Origin: Sulfurimonas sp. | GTDB lineage: Bacteria; Campylobacterota; Campylobacteria; Campylobacterales; Sulfurimonadaceae | Length of the DNA: 11,787 nucleotides | Direction: 5' to 3' | NCBI GenBank assembly: GCA_027083475.1 | Contig: JALWON010000393.1 | Location: forward strand, 1 to 11,787 | Shown here: one piece after another, positions 1 to 8,000 of the stretch | Numbering within the stretch: position 1 is the first letter of the stretch | Layout of the letters: the number at the start of each line of letters is the position of its first letter | Made by a program: the position numbers and the translations under genes | The notes under the pieces: model-generated | Seen by the model: only the letters and a program-made list of their open reading frames with translations | Told to the model about the DNA's origin: nothing | Databases searched by the model: none

Positions 1-291
1 TAAATCAATGATGTCAATGCCCTCTTGTTCATTTAAAACTTCTACAGCAGAGCGGACAACATTTACATCTGCACCAGCAATCTGCACTGAATAGGGGTCT
101 TCAAGTACACTTTTTTGCAACATATGTAATGTTTTTTCTGAACCATGTGCAAGGGCATTAGAACTCAACATTTCACTTACAGTCAAATCTGCACCAAATT
201 TTTTCACAACACTTCTAAAAGGGAGGTCAGTAAAGCCCGCAAGTGGGGCTAATACATAGAGAGGATTTTCAAAAGAAAGTTTTGCTTGCAT
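1..291 (-). CDS. dusB: tRNA-dihydrouridine synthase, DusB-like (3' end cut by window edge)
   Basis: The first 97 codons of a tRNA-dihydrouridine synthase, an FMN enzyme that reduces specific uridines of tRNA with NADPH. The reading frame continues past base 1, so the rest of the gene lies outside the window. Translating the minus strand from the ATG at 289-291 gives the family's N-terminus: VLAPLAGFTDLPFR near residues 13-26 (start of the FMN-binding TIM barrel), then VSEMLSSNAL near 38-47 and a VQIAGAD stretch near 69-75. The catalytic Cys and C-terminal helical domain are not visible. It starts 5 bases after the stop of the unknown membrane protein gene and has no clear Shine-Dalgarno sequence, so it is probably translated by coupling as the last visible gene of the accD operon. 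The family call is secure; the B subtype is inferred from the APLAG-T-LPFR pattern and could be another Dus type. Confidence 0.88.
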   Translation of the reverse strand, partial: MQAKLSFENPLYVLAPLAGFTDLPFRSVVKKFGADLTVSEMLSSNALAHGSEKTLHMLQKSVLEDPYSVQIAGADVNVVRSAVEVLNEQEGIDIIDL

Positions 292-296
292 AAACT

Positions 297-1325
297 TTAG
301 ATAAAGAGTTCTATATTAAAGTTTTGATTATTTTCTCGTAATGCTTTATATGCTTTAAATTTTTTATACTCATCAGGTTGTGAAATTTCTAAAAGTGCAT
401 ATGCAGGATCTAACATCTCTAAATCGAACAATGTATACAAGTATGCTTCAACAGCCTCTTCTTCTTCAGCACTCAGTATTTCAAAAAGTTTAATTCTTTG
501 GTCTGGATTCATAGACTTTGCTGTGACTTTAGAAATTTGCATATAATCTTCATGTTTTAAATCAAGCGATTTCATCAAAGAGACAATAGCTTCGTTATTC
601 ATCTCTAAACTATTTTCATCTGCATTAATACGTGCTAAAATTTTCAAAAGAGTTTCTTTTGTTAAAAACTCTTTATACTTTTCAATATTAGCAACAGTTG
701 CACTACTCACATAGTCACCATAGACCTCTTGGCAAAGCTCTTTAGTATATTTTTGTGCATGTGATAAAATATCTTCTGCTTTGAGGTTCCCTTTTTTATA
801 CATATTTCTTTGATTTTGAATATATAAAGGATTATCTGTTTCTAAGGCAAATGATTTCAACTCAACGACTTCACCACTTTGTATATCTTTAATAGCTTGA
901 AGCGCTGCATTTAATTTTTTTGTTCTTTCATCGTTTGTATCAAGTGCTATATCGGCATTTGGAAATACAACACTGTTATCGAGAAGTTTTCCAAAAAGTT
1001 CAAATTCTGCTGTTTTAAAAGTGTGCTTTCTCTCTTTTTTACCAAGATAAGCATCCGTAATAGAATCAAAAAGTTTTTCATAATCTTTTTGAGATTTTCT
1101 CTGTTTCAATTTTGCCAACATATTGTAAAAAGACATATGGAGTACACTTGCTACATAGAGTAAAAATGTTGGAATGACAACCAAAAGAGCAATAGACAGA
1201 GGAGGAAGTTCAAAGTATCCAAAAAAGTTCAATGCCATTGTGTCATTTGTTAAGTAGGCATACACGTACCAACCTACTACAGCCATTAAAATAAATGCTG
1301 CTACAGAATATCTTTTTATAAACAT
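297..1325 (-). CDS. Conserved-looking two-TM membrane protein of unknown function
   Basis: I do not recognise a characterised function for this 342-residue protein. It has two hydrophobic segments near residues 7-25 and 40-63, joined by a short loop containing ALNFFGYFELPPLS. A basic, coil-like stretch (KLKQRKSQKDYEK) follows, and then about 270 mostly helical, charged residues. With a positive N-terminus (MFIKR), both ends are predicted to be cytoplasmic with a large soluble C-terminal region. The N-terminal layout (TM, short loop with an N-rich LNFFG pattern, TM, coil) resembles the LapA/DUF1049 arrangement, but only as topology. Acidic clusters (AEEEEAVEAY) occur near the C-terminus. No catalytic or metal motif is seen. 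The ATG at 1323-1325 has an AAGGA Shine-Dalgarno that overlaps the TAA stop of the upstream dksA-like gene (9-base gap), so both are very likely one transcript. The function is unknown. Confidence 0.85.
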   Translation of the reverse strand: MFIKRYSVAAFILMAVVGWYVYAYLTNDTMALNFFGYFELPPLSIALLVVIPTFLLYVASVLHMSFYNMLAKLKQRKSQKDYEKLFDSITDAYLGKKERKHTFKTAEFELFGKLLDNSVVFPNADIALDTNDERTKKLNAALQAIKDIQSGEVVELKSFALETDNPLYIQNQRNMYKKGNLKAEDILSHAQKYTKELCQEVYGDYVSSATVANIEKYKEFLTKETLLKILARINADENSLEMNNEAIVSLMKSLDLKHEDYMQISKVTAKSMNPDQRIKLFEILSAEEEEAVEAYLYTLFDLEMLDPAYALLEISQPDEYKKFKAYKALRENNQNFNIELFI

Positions 1326-1334
1326 CTCAAATCC

Positions 1335-1685
1335 TTACTTCGTTTTTTCTATTATTTCTCTACAATCTATACAGTAGATTGCATGCGGTTTTACTTTTAA
1401 TCTTTGAAACCCAATAGGGTCTTCACACATTTCACAAATGCCATAATTCCCTGCTGCAATTTTTCCAAGTGTCACATCAATCTCTTGTAACTCTTTTTCT
1501 TGTTGTGTTACAATAGCACTCTCAACCATGGAGTTGTTATTGACAGATGCATGGTCCCCCTCATCATTCAACTCTAAAGCATTTAACTCTTCAAGTTCAC
1601 TATGAAAACTATGTATGTTTTTATTTATCTGCTCTTTTCTACTTTCTAAAATCTCTTTAAAGTAGTTTGCTTCACTTGCTTGCAA
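1335..1685 (-). CDS. dksA: DksA/TraR-family C4 zinc-finger transcription factor
   Basis: A 116-residue DksA/TraR-family protein. Members insert a coiled coil into the secondary channel of RNA polymerase and, with ppGpp, shift transcription away from rRNA promoters under starvation. Visible features are a coiled-coil N-terminal part (about 5-75), the tip motif D41-x-x-D44-x-A46 matching the functional DxxDxA of E. coli DksA, and a C-terminal zinc finger with Cys84, Cys87, Cys105 and Cys108 (CEMC and CIDC). It is shorter than E. coli DksA (151 residues), mostly at the N-terminus. The start codon is TTG at 1683-1685, preceded by AAGGA at 1693-1697 with a 7-base spacer; the next Met is residue 53, inside the coil, so TTG is the credible start. 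It lies 21 bases after rlmH. That it is a true ppGpp co-factor is inferred from the intact tip motif and four cysteines. Confidence 0.9.
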   Translation of the reverse strand: MQASEANYFKEILESRKEQINKNIHSFHSELEELNALELNDEGDHASVNNNSMVESAIVTQQEKELQEIDVTLGKIAAGNYGICEMCEDPIGFQRLKVKPHAIYCIDCREIIEKTK

Positions 1686-1692
1686 TCTAAAT

Positions 1693-1697
1693 TCCTT
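1693..1697 (-). promoter_or_regulatory. Shine-Dalgarno supporting the TTG start of the dksA-like gene
   Basis: On the minus strand the sequence reads AGAAGGAA, then a 7-base spacer, then TTG. This decides the start, because no ATG exists in frame until codon 53. Confidence 0.75.
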
Positions 1698-1706
1698 CTA
1701 AATATT

Positions 1707-2165
1707 TTACTTATGATATGGATGGTTATTCAAGAGTGAAAAACCTCGATATATTTGTTCAAGTAAAACAACTTTAGCAATCTTATGACTCATTGTTAAA
1801 TCACTTAAACTAATAATAGCATGACCTTTATTTAAAAACTCTTTTTCAAAACCATAAGCCCCACCAATAAAAAACTTTACAGACATTTTATCATTTAAAA
1901 GCTTACTAAATTCAAAACTATCAACCATTTTCCCATCAGGATGTAACATAATACAAAATCCTTTATCTAAATAGGCTTCTAAAGCTTTAGAATATGATTT
2001 TTGTGATACTTCTGGAGAAATAGTGTGTGCTTTTGCTACATCTTTTGGAAATATTTCCGTATCTTTGAGTTTTGCAAAGCGACTTATCATTTTTTCTAAA
2101 TTTTTATATAAAGGGTCATAGACGCTTTTTTCTTTTTTAGCAATAGAGATAATTTCAATATTCAT
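1707..2165 (-). CDS. rlmH: 23S rRNA (pseudouridine1915-N3)-methyltransferase RlmH
   Basis: RlmH is a small SPOUT-class methyltransferase that uses S-adenosylmethionine to methylate N3 of pseudouridine 1915 in helix 69 of 23S rRNA, acting on assembled 70S ribosomes as a dimer. The 152-residue length is typical. The family signature is clear: a mid-protein IMLHPDGK (72-79), the SAM-binding FFIGGAYGF (98-106), SLSDLTMSHKIA (119-130), then EQIYRGFSLLNNHPYHK ending exactly at the C-terminus, as the conserved HPYH(K/R) tail does in the family. It starts at an ATG 2 bases past the thiE stop, with only a weak GAG-type ribosome-binding site, so translational coupling to the thiE-like gene is likely. 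The dksA-like gene follows after 21 bases. No anomaly is seen. Confidence 0.96.
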   Translation of the reverse strand: MNIEIISIAKKEKSVYDPLYKNLEKMISRFAKLKDTEIFPKDVAKAHTISPEVSQKSYSKALEAYLDKGFCIMLHPDGKMVDSFEFSKLLNDKMSVKFFIGGAYGFEKEFLNKGHAIISLSDLTMSHKIAKVVLLEQIYRGFSLLNNHPYHK

Positions 2166-2167
2166 GC

Positions 2168-2731
2168 TTACTCTACCAGTCCACTACCAATAACATGGTA
2201 AGTAATATTTTGAAAATTATCACTCAATTTTACACCACCAATCGCACCAACAAGATGCTTACTCTTTGCTGCAATCGTTTCAATCGATTCACCAAGTACA
2301 CCTGCTATATCTTTTTTCGTTTGGGTATTTCTATAGGCACCCAATCCAATATAGTTTATATCTAAGGTATTGGCTAGAAGAACCTCTTGCTCATTATGTG
2401 TCGAAATGCCTAAAATTTTATCTTCTCCTATAACACTTCTCACAATTTTCACTGCCTTTGTAATATCTTTATCGATTGAGAGCAAATCTTCCTGTCCCAA
2501 ATGCACACCATCACAAAACTCTATCAATTCATAAGCATCATTAATAATTAAAAAACCATCAAATATTTTTCTCAAAGCAATAAGGTTTTTTTTGAGAACA
2601 TCCAGCGGTGCATTCTTGTTTCTATATTGTAAAACTTCAGCATTTTTACTCTTTGCTTTTGTGACAAATGCATCCAAGGAAATGCCTTTTTCATCAAGCA
2701 TATCTTGGTCACAAAGAGCATATAAACGCAT
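2168..2731 (-). CDS. thiE: ThiE/TenI-family protein, probable thiamine-phosphate synthase
   Basis: A 187-residue TIM-barrel protein of the ThiE/TenI family. ThiE joins the thiazole phosphate and pyrimidine pyrophosphate (HMP-PP) to make thiamine phosphate. Landmarks in order are QYRNK (35-39), IIND (62-65), DGVHLGQED (74-82), GISTHN (108-113), the phosphate-loop-like GLGAYRNTQTKK (129-140) and GAIGG (162-166). The Asp residues expected to bind Mg (D65 and D82) and the Thr-x-Thr-Lys pattern are present, which favours true ThiE over the tautomerase TenI. It is somewhat short for ThiE (about 200-220), and the C-terminal serine-containing phosphate loop is replaced by IGSGLVE, so the activity is less certain than the fold. 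It starts 1 base after the accD stop, overlapping neither gene but with no separate Shine-Dalgarno. The gene symbol is a best guess. Confidence 0.82.
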   Translation of the reverse strand: MRLYALCDQDMLDEKGISLDAFVTKAKSKNAEVLQYRNKNAPLDVLKKNLIALRKIFDGFLIINDAYELIEFCDGVHLGQEDLLSIDKDITKAVKIVRSVIGEDKILGISTHNEQEVLLANTLDINYIGLGAYRNTQTKKDIAGVLGESIETIAAKSKHLVGAIGGVKLSDNFQNITYHVIGSGLVE

Positions 2732-2732
2732 A

Positions 2733-3563
2733 CTAAACTTTTAAAAGTGTAAGCAAATCAGAGAGAGTTTTTTTCAACTCGTTACGGTTTACAATCATAT
2801 CAATAGAGCCGTGTTCAAGTAAAAATTCTGCTCTTTGGAAGCCATCAGGAAGTTCAGCACCAATCGTTTGTTCAATAACACGCTGTCCAGCAAAACCAAT
2901 TAATGCTCCCGGCTCAGCAATAATAATATCACCCAAATTTGCAAAAGAGGCACTCACTCCACCCATTGTAGGGTCAGTAAGCACAGAAATAAAAGGTAAA
3001 TGATGATTTGCAAGTTTTGCAAGAGCTGCAGATGTCTTACTCATCTGTAAAAGAGAAAAAGTTGATTCTTGCATCCTTGCCCCACCTGAAGCACTAAAGA
3101 TAATGAGTCCTTCTTTGTTTGCAATTGCCCTATCAACAGCTCTGACAATTTTTTCACCTTCTACAGAACCTAAAGATCCGCCCATAAAAGAGAAATCAAA
3201 AATCACAACTTGTGCAGAGACACCATTAATTTTACAACTACCACTTACAACAGAAGAGTTTCTTCCCGTCTTATTATGCGCCTCTTCTATTCGTTTTTTA
3301 TATGATTTTTTATCTACAAAGGCGATTGGATCAACAGGTTTCAGGTTTGCGTCAAACTCTACAAATGAATTTTCATCCGCTAAAAGCTCTAATCTTTCAT
3401 TGACTCCTATTCGTAAATGAAATCCACACTTTGGACACACATAACTCTGATTTTCAACTTCTTTGTGATACATCAAAGAATCGCATGATTTACATTTAAT
3501 CCAATGTGATGAGGCTTCTTCTTTTGCAGGTTGTGGTTTACTAAATAAGTTAATTAAATTCAA
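2733..3563 (-). CDS. accD: Acetyl-CoA carboxylase carboxyltransferase subunit beta
   Basis: AccD is the beta half of the carboxyltransferase that moves the carboxyl group from biotin on AccB to acetyl-CoA, giving malonyl-CoA for fatty acid synthesis; it works in the cytoplasm with AccA, which is not in this window. The 276-residue length fits the family. The N-terminal C4 zinc ribbon uses Cys24, Cys27, Cys43 and Cys46. The crotonase-like core follows, with FDFSFMGGSLGSVEGEK, the oxyanion-forming SASGGARMQES, then LTDPTMGGVSASFA and GFAGQRVIEQT. The start is TTG at 3561-3563 with AAGGA six bases upstream; the next Met is residue 31, inside the zinc ribbon, so TTG is required. It is the first gene after a strong promoter and leads the operon accD, thiE-like, rlmH, dksA-like, membrane protein, dusB. 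Confidence 0.97.
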   Translation of the reverse strand: MNLINLFSKPQPAKEEASSHWIKCKSCDSLMYHKEVENQSYVCPKCGFHLRIGVNERLELLADENSFVEFDANLKPVDPIAFVDKKSYKKRIEEAHNKTGRNSSVVSGSCKINGVSAQVVIFDFSFMGGSLGSVEGEKIVRAVDRAIANKEGLIIFSASGGARMQESTFSLLQMSKTSAALAKLANHHLPFISVLTDPTMGGVSASFANLGDIIIAEPGALIGFAGQRVIEQTIGAELPDGFQRAEFLLEHGSIDMIVNRNELKKTLSDLLTLLKV

Positions 3564-3569
3564 AAGTTG

Positions 3570-3574
3570 TCCTT
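3570..3574 (-). promoter_or_regulatory. Shine-Dalgarno supporting the TTG start of accD
   Basis: The minus strand reads AAGGA, six bases, then TTG. The zinc-ribbon cysteines begin at residue 24, so a later Met start would remove part of the zinc site. Confidence 0.78.
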
Positions 3575-3594
3575 AAAGTGTATATATTGGAGGA

Positions 3595-3603
3595 ATTATA
3601 GCA
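3595..3603 (-). promoter_or_regulatory. Extended -10 promoter of the accD operon
   Basis: The minus strand carries TGCTATAAT, a perfect TATAAT with the TGn extension. Transcription would start near 3588, leaving a leader of about 25 bases with the accD Shine-Dalgarno inside it. At the normal spacing there is only a T-rich stretch and no TTGACA, as is usual for sigma-70 promoters in Campylobacterota. It sits between the gltD terminator and accD, exactly where an operon promoter is expected. Read from sequence only. Confidence 0.7.
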
Positions 3604-3639
3604 AATTTATGTTTATAAAAAAGATTTATTTTCAATTTT

Positions 3640-3687
3640 AAGAGAAAAAGAATAAACTTGGTTTCCATTCTCGATGAAAACCAAGTT
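3640..3687 (-). terminator. Rho-independent terminator after gltD
   Basis: AACTTGGTTT (3655-3664) pairs perfectly with AAACCAAGTT (3678-3687). Inside it, after one mismatch, CAT (3666-3668) pairs with ATG (3674-3676), leaving a 5-base loop. On the minus strand the stem is followed by a T-rich run (TTTATTCTTTTTCTC). It begins 8 bases past the gltD stop. The plus-strand side lacks a T tract, so it acts in the gltD direction and separates gltBD from the accD operon. Confidence 0.85.
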
Positions 3688-3695
3688 ATTGTGTA

Positions 3696-5081
3696 TTATT
3701 GGAGTAAAGAGTCTACAATACTTTTTGCTGCTTCACGGCCATCAAGTGCCGCACTCACAACTAAATCAGCACCCCTAAAACAGTCACCACCAGCATATAC
3801 ACCAGCAGTAGTTGTCTCATACGTCTCTTCATTGACAATAATCCCACCCCATGCATTTGTCTCTATACCATTTTCTGCTAAAAAGGATGGTACAGCAGGA
3901 TCAAATCCAAGTGACATTATAATCACATCTGCATTAATTCTTGTTTGAGAATCTTTAATTTCTTCCATTTTTTGACGCCCAGATGCATCTTTAGCACCCA
4001 GTTTTGTTTTGACATACTCTACAGCGATTGCATGCCCATTTTCATCTAAGATAATCTCTTTTGGAGAAGCGAGAAAAGTAAAATCTACACCCTCTTCCAT
4101 TGCGTTTTTAAACTCTTTTTTACTTCCTGGCATATTAAGCTCATCACGACGGTATAAACAAGTAACACTCTTCGCACCTTCGCGTTTTGCTGTTCTTACA
4201 CAATCCATTGCAGTATCACCACCCCCAACAACAACAACATTCAAATCTTTAAAATCAAATTTTTTATCATAAGAAACACCAAAATTCTTTCTTTGAATAT
4301 TTGTCAAATAATCCATTGCCACATGCACATTTTGGGCTTGTTCACCTGCTAAAGAGGCACTTTTTGGTTTTGTCGCACCAACACCGATAAACATTGCATC
4401 ATGGCTGTCTGCTATCTCTTCAAATGATTTATCTTTTCCCACTTCACAATTAAGGACTAATTCTAAACCTGCCTCTTTTAAAAGCTCAATTCTACGGTTT
4501 ACAATTTTTTTATCGAGTTTAAATCCTGGAATACCATAGGTTAAGAGTCCTCCTGCACGGTCAGATCGCTCATACATAGTAACACCAATGCCTGAACGCA
4601 AGAGGTATGTAGCCACAGAGAGCCCTGCTGGACCACTGCCTACAACTGCTACTTTTTTATCTGTTGTAATTCCCGGAAATGATGGTTTGAGTCCTGCTTG
4701 AAAACCAGCCTCTGTAATGTGTGTTTCAACAGAGCCGATAGTAATGGCACCATGCCCATCATTGAGTGTACAATCACCCTCACAAAGTCTATCGTGCGGA
4801 CAAATTCTTCCCATAACTTCAGGAAAAGGAGAAGGTTCATTTGAGAGTTTAAATGCAAATTCTAAATTTTTTTCACTGACAGATTTTAGCCATTGTGGAA
4901 TATAATTATGTAAAGGACACTTATTTAAACAAAAAGGATCCCCACATTGAATACATCTTTCACTCTGCGAGGAAGCATCATCTTTGTCAAAAACTTCATA
5001 AATTTCATTAAAATCTTTTACTCTCTCTACGACTAATCTTTTTTGGGGGTCTATTCTCTCAGTTGTTAAATATTCTCTCAT
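3696..5081 (-). CDS. gltD: Glutamate synthase (NADPH) small subunit
   Basis: GltD (461 residues) is the electron-input subunit of glutamate synthase. It takes electrons from NADPH through FAD and iron-sulfur clusters to the FMN of GltB. The N-terminal part has the cysteine sets for two 4Fe-4S clusters: Cys43, Cys46, Cys51, Cys55 (CIQCGDPFCLNKC) and Cys94, Cys100, Cys104 (CPHDRLCEGDC). Next come the FAD dinucleotide fold VAVVGSGPAGL (144-154), the NADPH fold VVVVGGGDTAMDC around residue 285, and the C-terminal FAD motif AGVYAGGDCFRGADLVV. Start ATG at 5079-5081 has AAGGAG six bases upstream, a site located in the last codons of gltB, whose stop is one base away. The two genes are therefore translationally coupled to give matched subunits. 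The length matches the bacterial family. GltD-like paralogues serve other oxidoreductases, but the adjacent gltB makes this one secure. Confidence 0.97.
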   Translation of the reverse strand: MREYLTTERIDPQKRLVVERVKDFNEIYEVFDKDDASSQSERCIQCGDPFCLNKCPLHNYIPQWLKSVSEKNLEFAFKLSNEPSPFPEVMGRICPHDRLCEGDCTLNDGHGAITIGSVETHITEAGFQAGLKPSFPGITTDKKVAVVGSGPAGLSVATYLLRSGIGVTMYERSDRAGGLLTYGIPGFKLDKKIVNRRIELLKEAGLELVLNCEVGKDKSFEEIADSHDAMFIGVGATKPKSASLAGEQAQNVHVAMDYLTNIQRKNFGVSYDKKFDFKDLNVVVVGGGDTAMDCVRTAKREGAKSVTCLYRRDELNMPGSKKEFKNAMEEGVDFTFLASPKEIILDENGHAIAVEYVKTKLGAKDASGRQKMEEIKDSQTRINADVIIMSLGFDPAVPSFLAENGIETNAWGGIIVNEETYETTTAGVYAGGDCFRGADLVVSAALDGREAAKSIVDSLLQ

Positions 5082-5082
5082 C

Positions 5083-8000
5083 TTAGTCTCCTTTCTCTAC
5101 ATTTAATGGTAGTTTTGTCAAATTTTTTGGTTTTACTAACCAAAAGTTTCTTACTTCAACTCTAAAGTTTTCAAGTAAATCTTTCGCTTTTTGGCTACTT
5201 GTTTCCACAAGGTAATCTTTGAGTAAACGTTTGAGGTAGTGTCTTGCTTCATCACCCTCATCAGTATCGATTCGCACAGCTTCAACAAGTTCATGGTTTA
5301 CATTTTCTATAAATGCATGATCTGCATCATATACAAAAGAGATACCCCCTGTCATACCTGCACCAAAGTTAATACCAGTGCGTCCAAGAATCACAACAAT
5401 ACCACCTGTCATATATTCACAGGCATTATCACCAGTTCCTTCTACAATCGCTAATGCACCAGAGTTACGTACACCAAAACGCTCCCCTACGCTTCCAGAA
5501 ATGTAAAGTTTTCCACCAGTTGCACCATATAAACAAGTATTGCCACCTGCTGAGAAATCTTCACCCTCATTTTTAGAAGTAATAACGATTTTTCCACCAT
5601 GCATCCCTTTTGCAATGTAGTCATTGGCTACACCCTCAAGATAGAGAGAGACACCATTAATTAAAAATGCTCCAAAAGCCTGCCCTGCTACACCTGTTAA
5701 ATTCATAGTAATCGTATCAGACTTGAGTCCTGCATCTCCATAATACTCAGAAATTTCTCCACTTGTTAAAGCACCAAAACTTCGATGAACATTTTGAATT
5801 TCACGCTTAATGCGTATAGGATGTTCAGGATGTTTAATAGCGGTATATGCCTCTTTTAAAACATCTTTTTCAAAACTGTTGTCATCAAATGGAGGATTAA
5901 ATTTTTGCTGATGTGTATTCACACCTGCTTCTTCATGAAGCACAGCACTAAAGTCAAATTTCTTCGCAAAATCATCATTTTTTACTTTCAATGTAGCCAC
6001 TTGACCTATCATCTCTTCCATAGTTCTATAGCCTAAAGTCGCCATAATAGAACGCACATCTTCAGCAAGTTGTGTAAAGTAATTGACTACTTGATGCACA
6101 TGCCCCTTAAAGAACTCATCACGTAGTTTTTCGTTTTGTGTTGCAATTCCTACAGAACATTTATTGACATGACAGATACGGAGCATTTTACACCCAACAA
6201 TTGTTAAAACACCTGTACCAAATGCATACGACTCAGCACCTAAAAGTGCAGCTTTTACAACATCTAAACCAGTTTTAAGCCCACCATCAGTTTGTACTTC
6301 TACAAGTCCACGAAGGTTATTTGCTTTGAGTGCATTATGTGCTTCAGCAAGTCCTAGTTCCCAAGGATTTCCTGCAAATTTTATAGAAGTAAGTGGTGCA
6401 GCACCTGTTCCACCATCTCCACCAGAGATGATGATTTTATCTGCATAGGCTTTTGCAACACCTGCGGCAATTGTACCAACACCAACAGTAGAAACGAGTT
6501 TCACAGCGACTCTTGCTTTTGGATTGACTTGCTTCATATCAAAAATGAGTTGTGCTAAATCTTCAATAGAGTAAATATCGTGGTGTGGCGGTGGTGAAAT
6601 GAGTGTTACCCCTGGCACGGTATGACGAAGCTTTCCAATAAGTGGTGTTACTTTATGCCCTGGAAGCTGTCCACCTTCACCCGGTTTTGCACCTTGTGCT
6701 ACTTTAATTTGAATCTCTTCGGCTGAACGCAGATACGCTGGAGTTACACCAAAACGCCCCGATGCTACTTGCTTGATTTTAGAGACTCTCTCTGTCCCAA
6801 AACGTGCTTTATCTTCTCCACCTTCACCTGAGTTTGATTGTCCACCAATGCTATTCATCGCCATTGCAATCGTTTCATGTGCTTCTGGTGAAATTGAACC
6901 AAGGCTCATCGCAGCTGAGGCAAAACGTTTGAAAATTTCCTCTTTTGGCTCTACCTCAGAAATATCAATCGGCTCTCTTCCAGAATCTAAATCAAAGAAA
7001 TCACGAATAAATTTTAAACCGCGTTTATTGACGAGTTCTTTATATCTGTCAAAATCTTCTTTCTTGCCACTGCTTGCCATTGCATGAATTGCATGAATCA
7101 CTGCTGGACCAAAATCATGGTGCTCTTGACCAGAGTAAAATTTATAATACCCACCAATATTAAGAGGAAAGATTTTATTAAACCCTGTATCTTTAAACGC
7201 AGCCTTATGATATCTGCTTAATCTCTCATCTATATCTTCATAGCTTAATCCTGGAAGAACATTATGAGAACCCCCAAAACAATCCTGTGCAATCTCATTA
7301 CTCAGACCCATCACATCAAAGAGTCCAGAGTTTCTATATGATGCGATCGTTGCAATTCCCATTTTTGACATTATTTTTAAAAGACCGCCATTAATCGCAC
7401 CATGCACTGCTTTTAAGGCTTCTGCACAACTCATATTGGCATTTGTTTTTTCAAGTTCATGTGCTACCGTTGTAAAAAAGAGACTTGGGTAAATAGCAGA
7501 TGCACCATAGCCGAGAAGTACTGCGGCACTATGTGAATCAACAACTTCCCCAGTCATTGCAATCATAGAAACAAGATGTCTGATTTTTTCTTTTAAGAGT
7601 GCTTGATTGAGACGCCCAATCACCATAGCCATCGGAATCACTTTCATTGTAGCAGAAAATTCAGAATCATCTAAAATAACAACACGAGTACCCTCATTTT
7701 TCACAGAGTCAATCACACTTGCAACAAGTGCATCCAAAGAAGCTTTTAAATCACTCTTATAAGCCGTTGAAAAAGTAGCATTTTGATAGAATGCTTGATA
7801 ACGTGGAGATTTTTTATCGCCAAAAGATTTAAGAACTTCTAATTTTTCTTTTGTAATAATAGGGCTAATTGATTTTAAACGCTGTGCATGTTTTGGCACT
7901 TCATCTAAAATATTATGAATTTCTCCAAAACCAGTATTGAGGCTCATCACCACTTTTTCTCTAATTGGATCAATTGGTGGGTTAGTTACCTGTGCAAACT

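Noticed and set aside
1..291. dusB as a truncated pseudogene
   Set aside because: The frame is open to base 1 and is cut only by the window edge.
3103..3420. Plus-strand open frame of 105 codons inside accD
   Set aside because: It lies antisense to a gene with intact catalytic and zinc motifs, has low-complexity S/L/F-rich composition and no ribosome-binding site. It is a shadow of accD; the same holds for the plus-strand frames at 3658-3948, 4009-4272, 4717-4905, 5239-5454, 6773-7087 and 8291-8485.
4649..4858. Minus-strand frame of 69 codons inside gltD
   Set aside because: It overlaps gltD out of frame, with no independent start signal. The gltD frame carries all cofactor motifs there.
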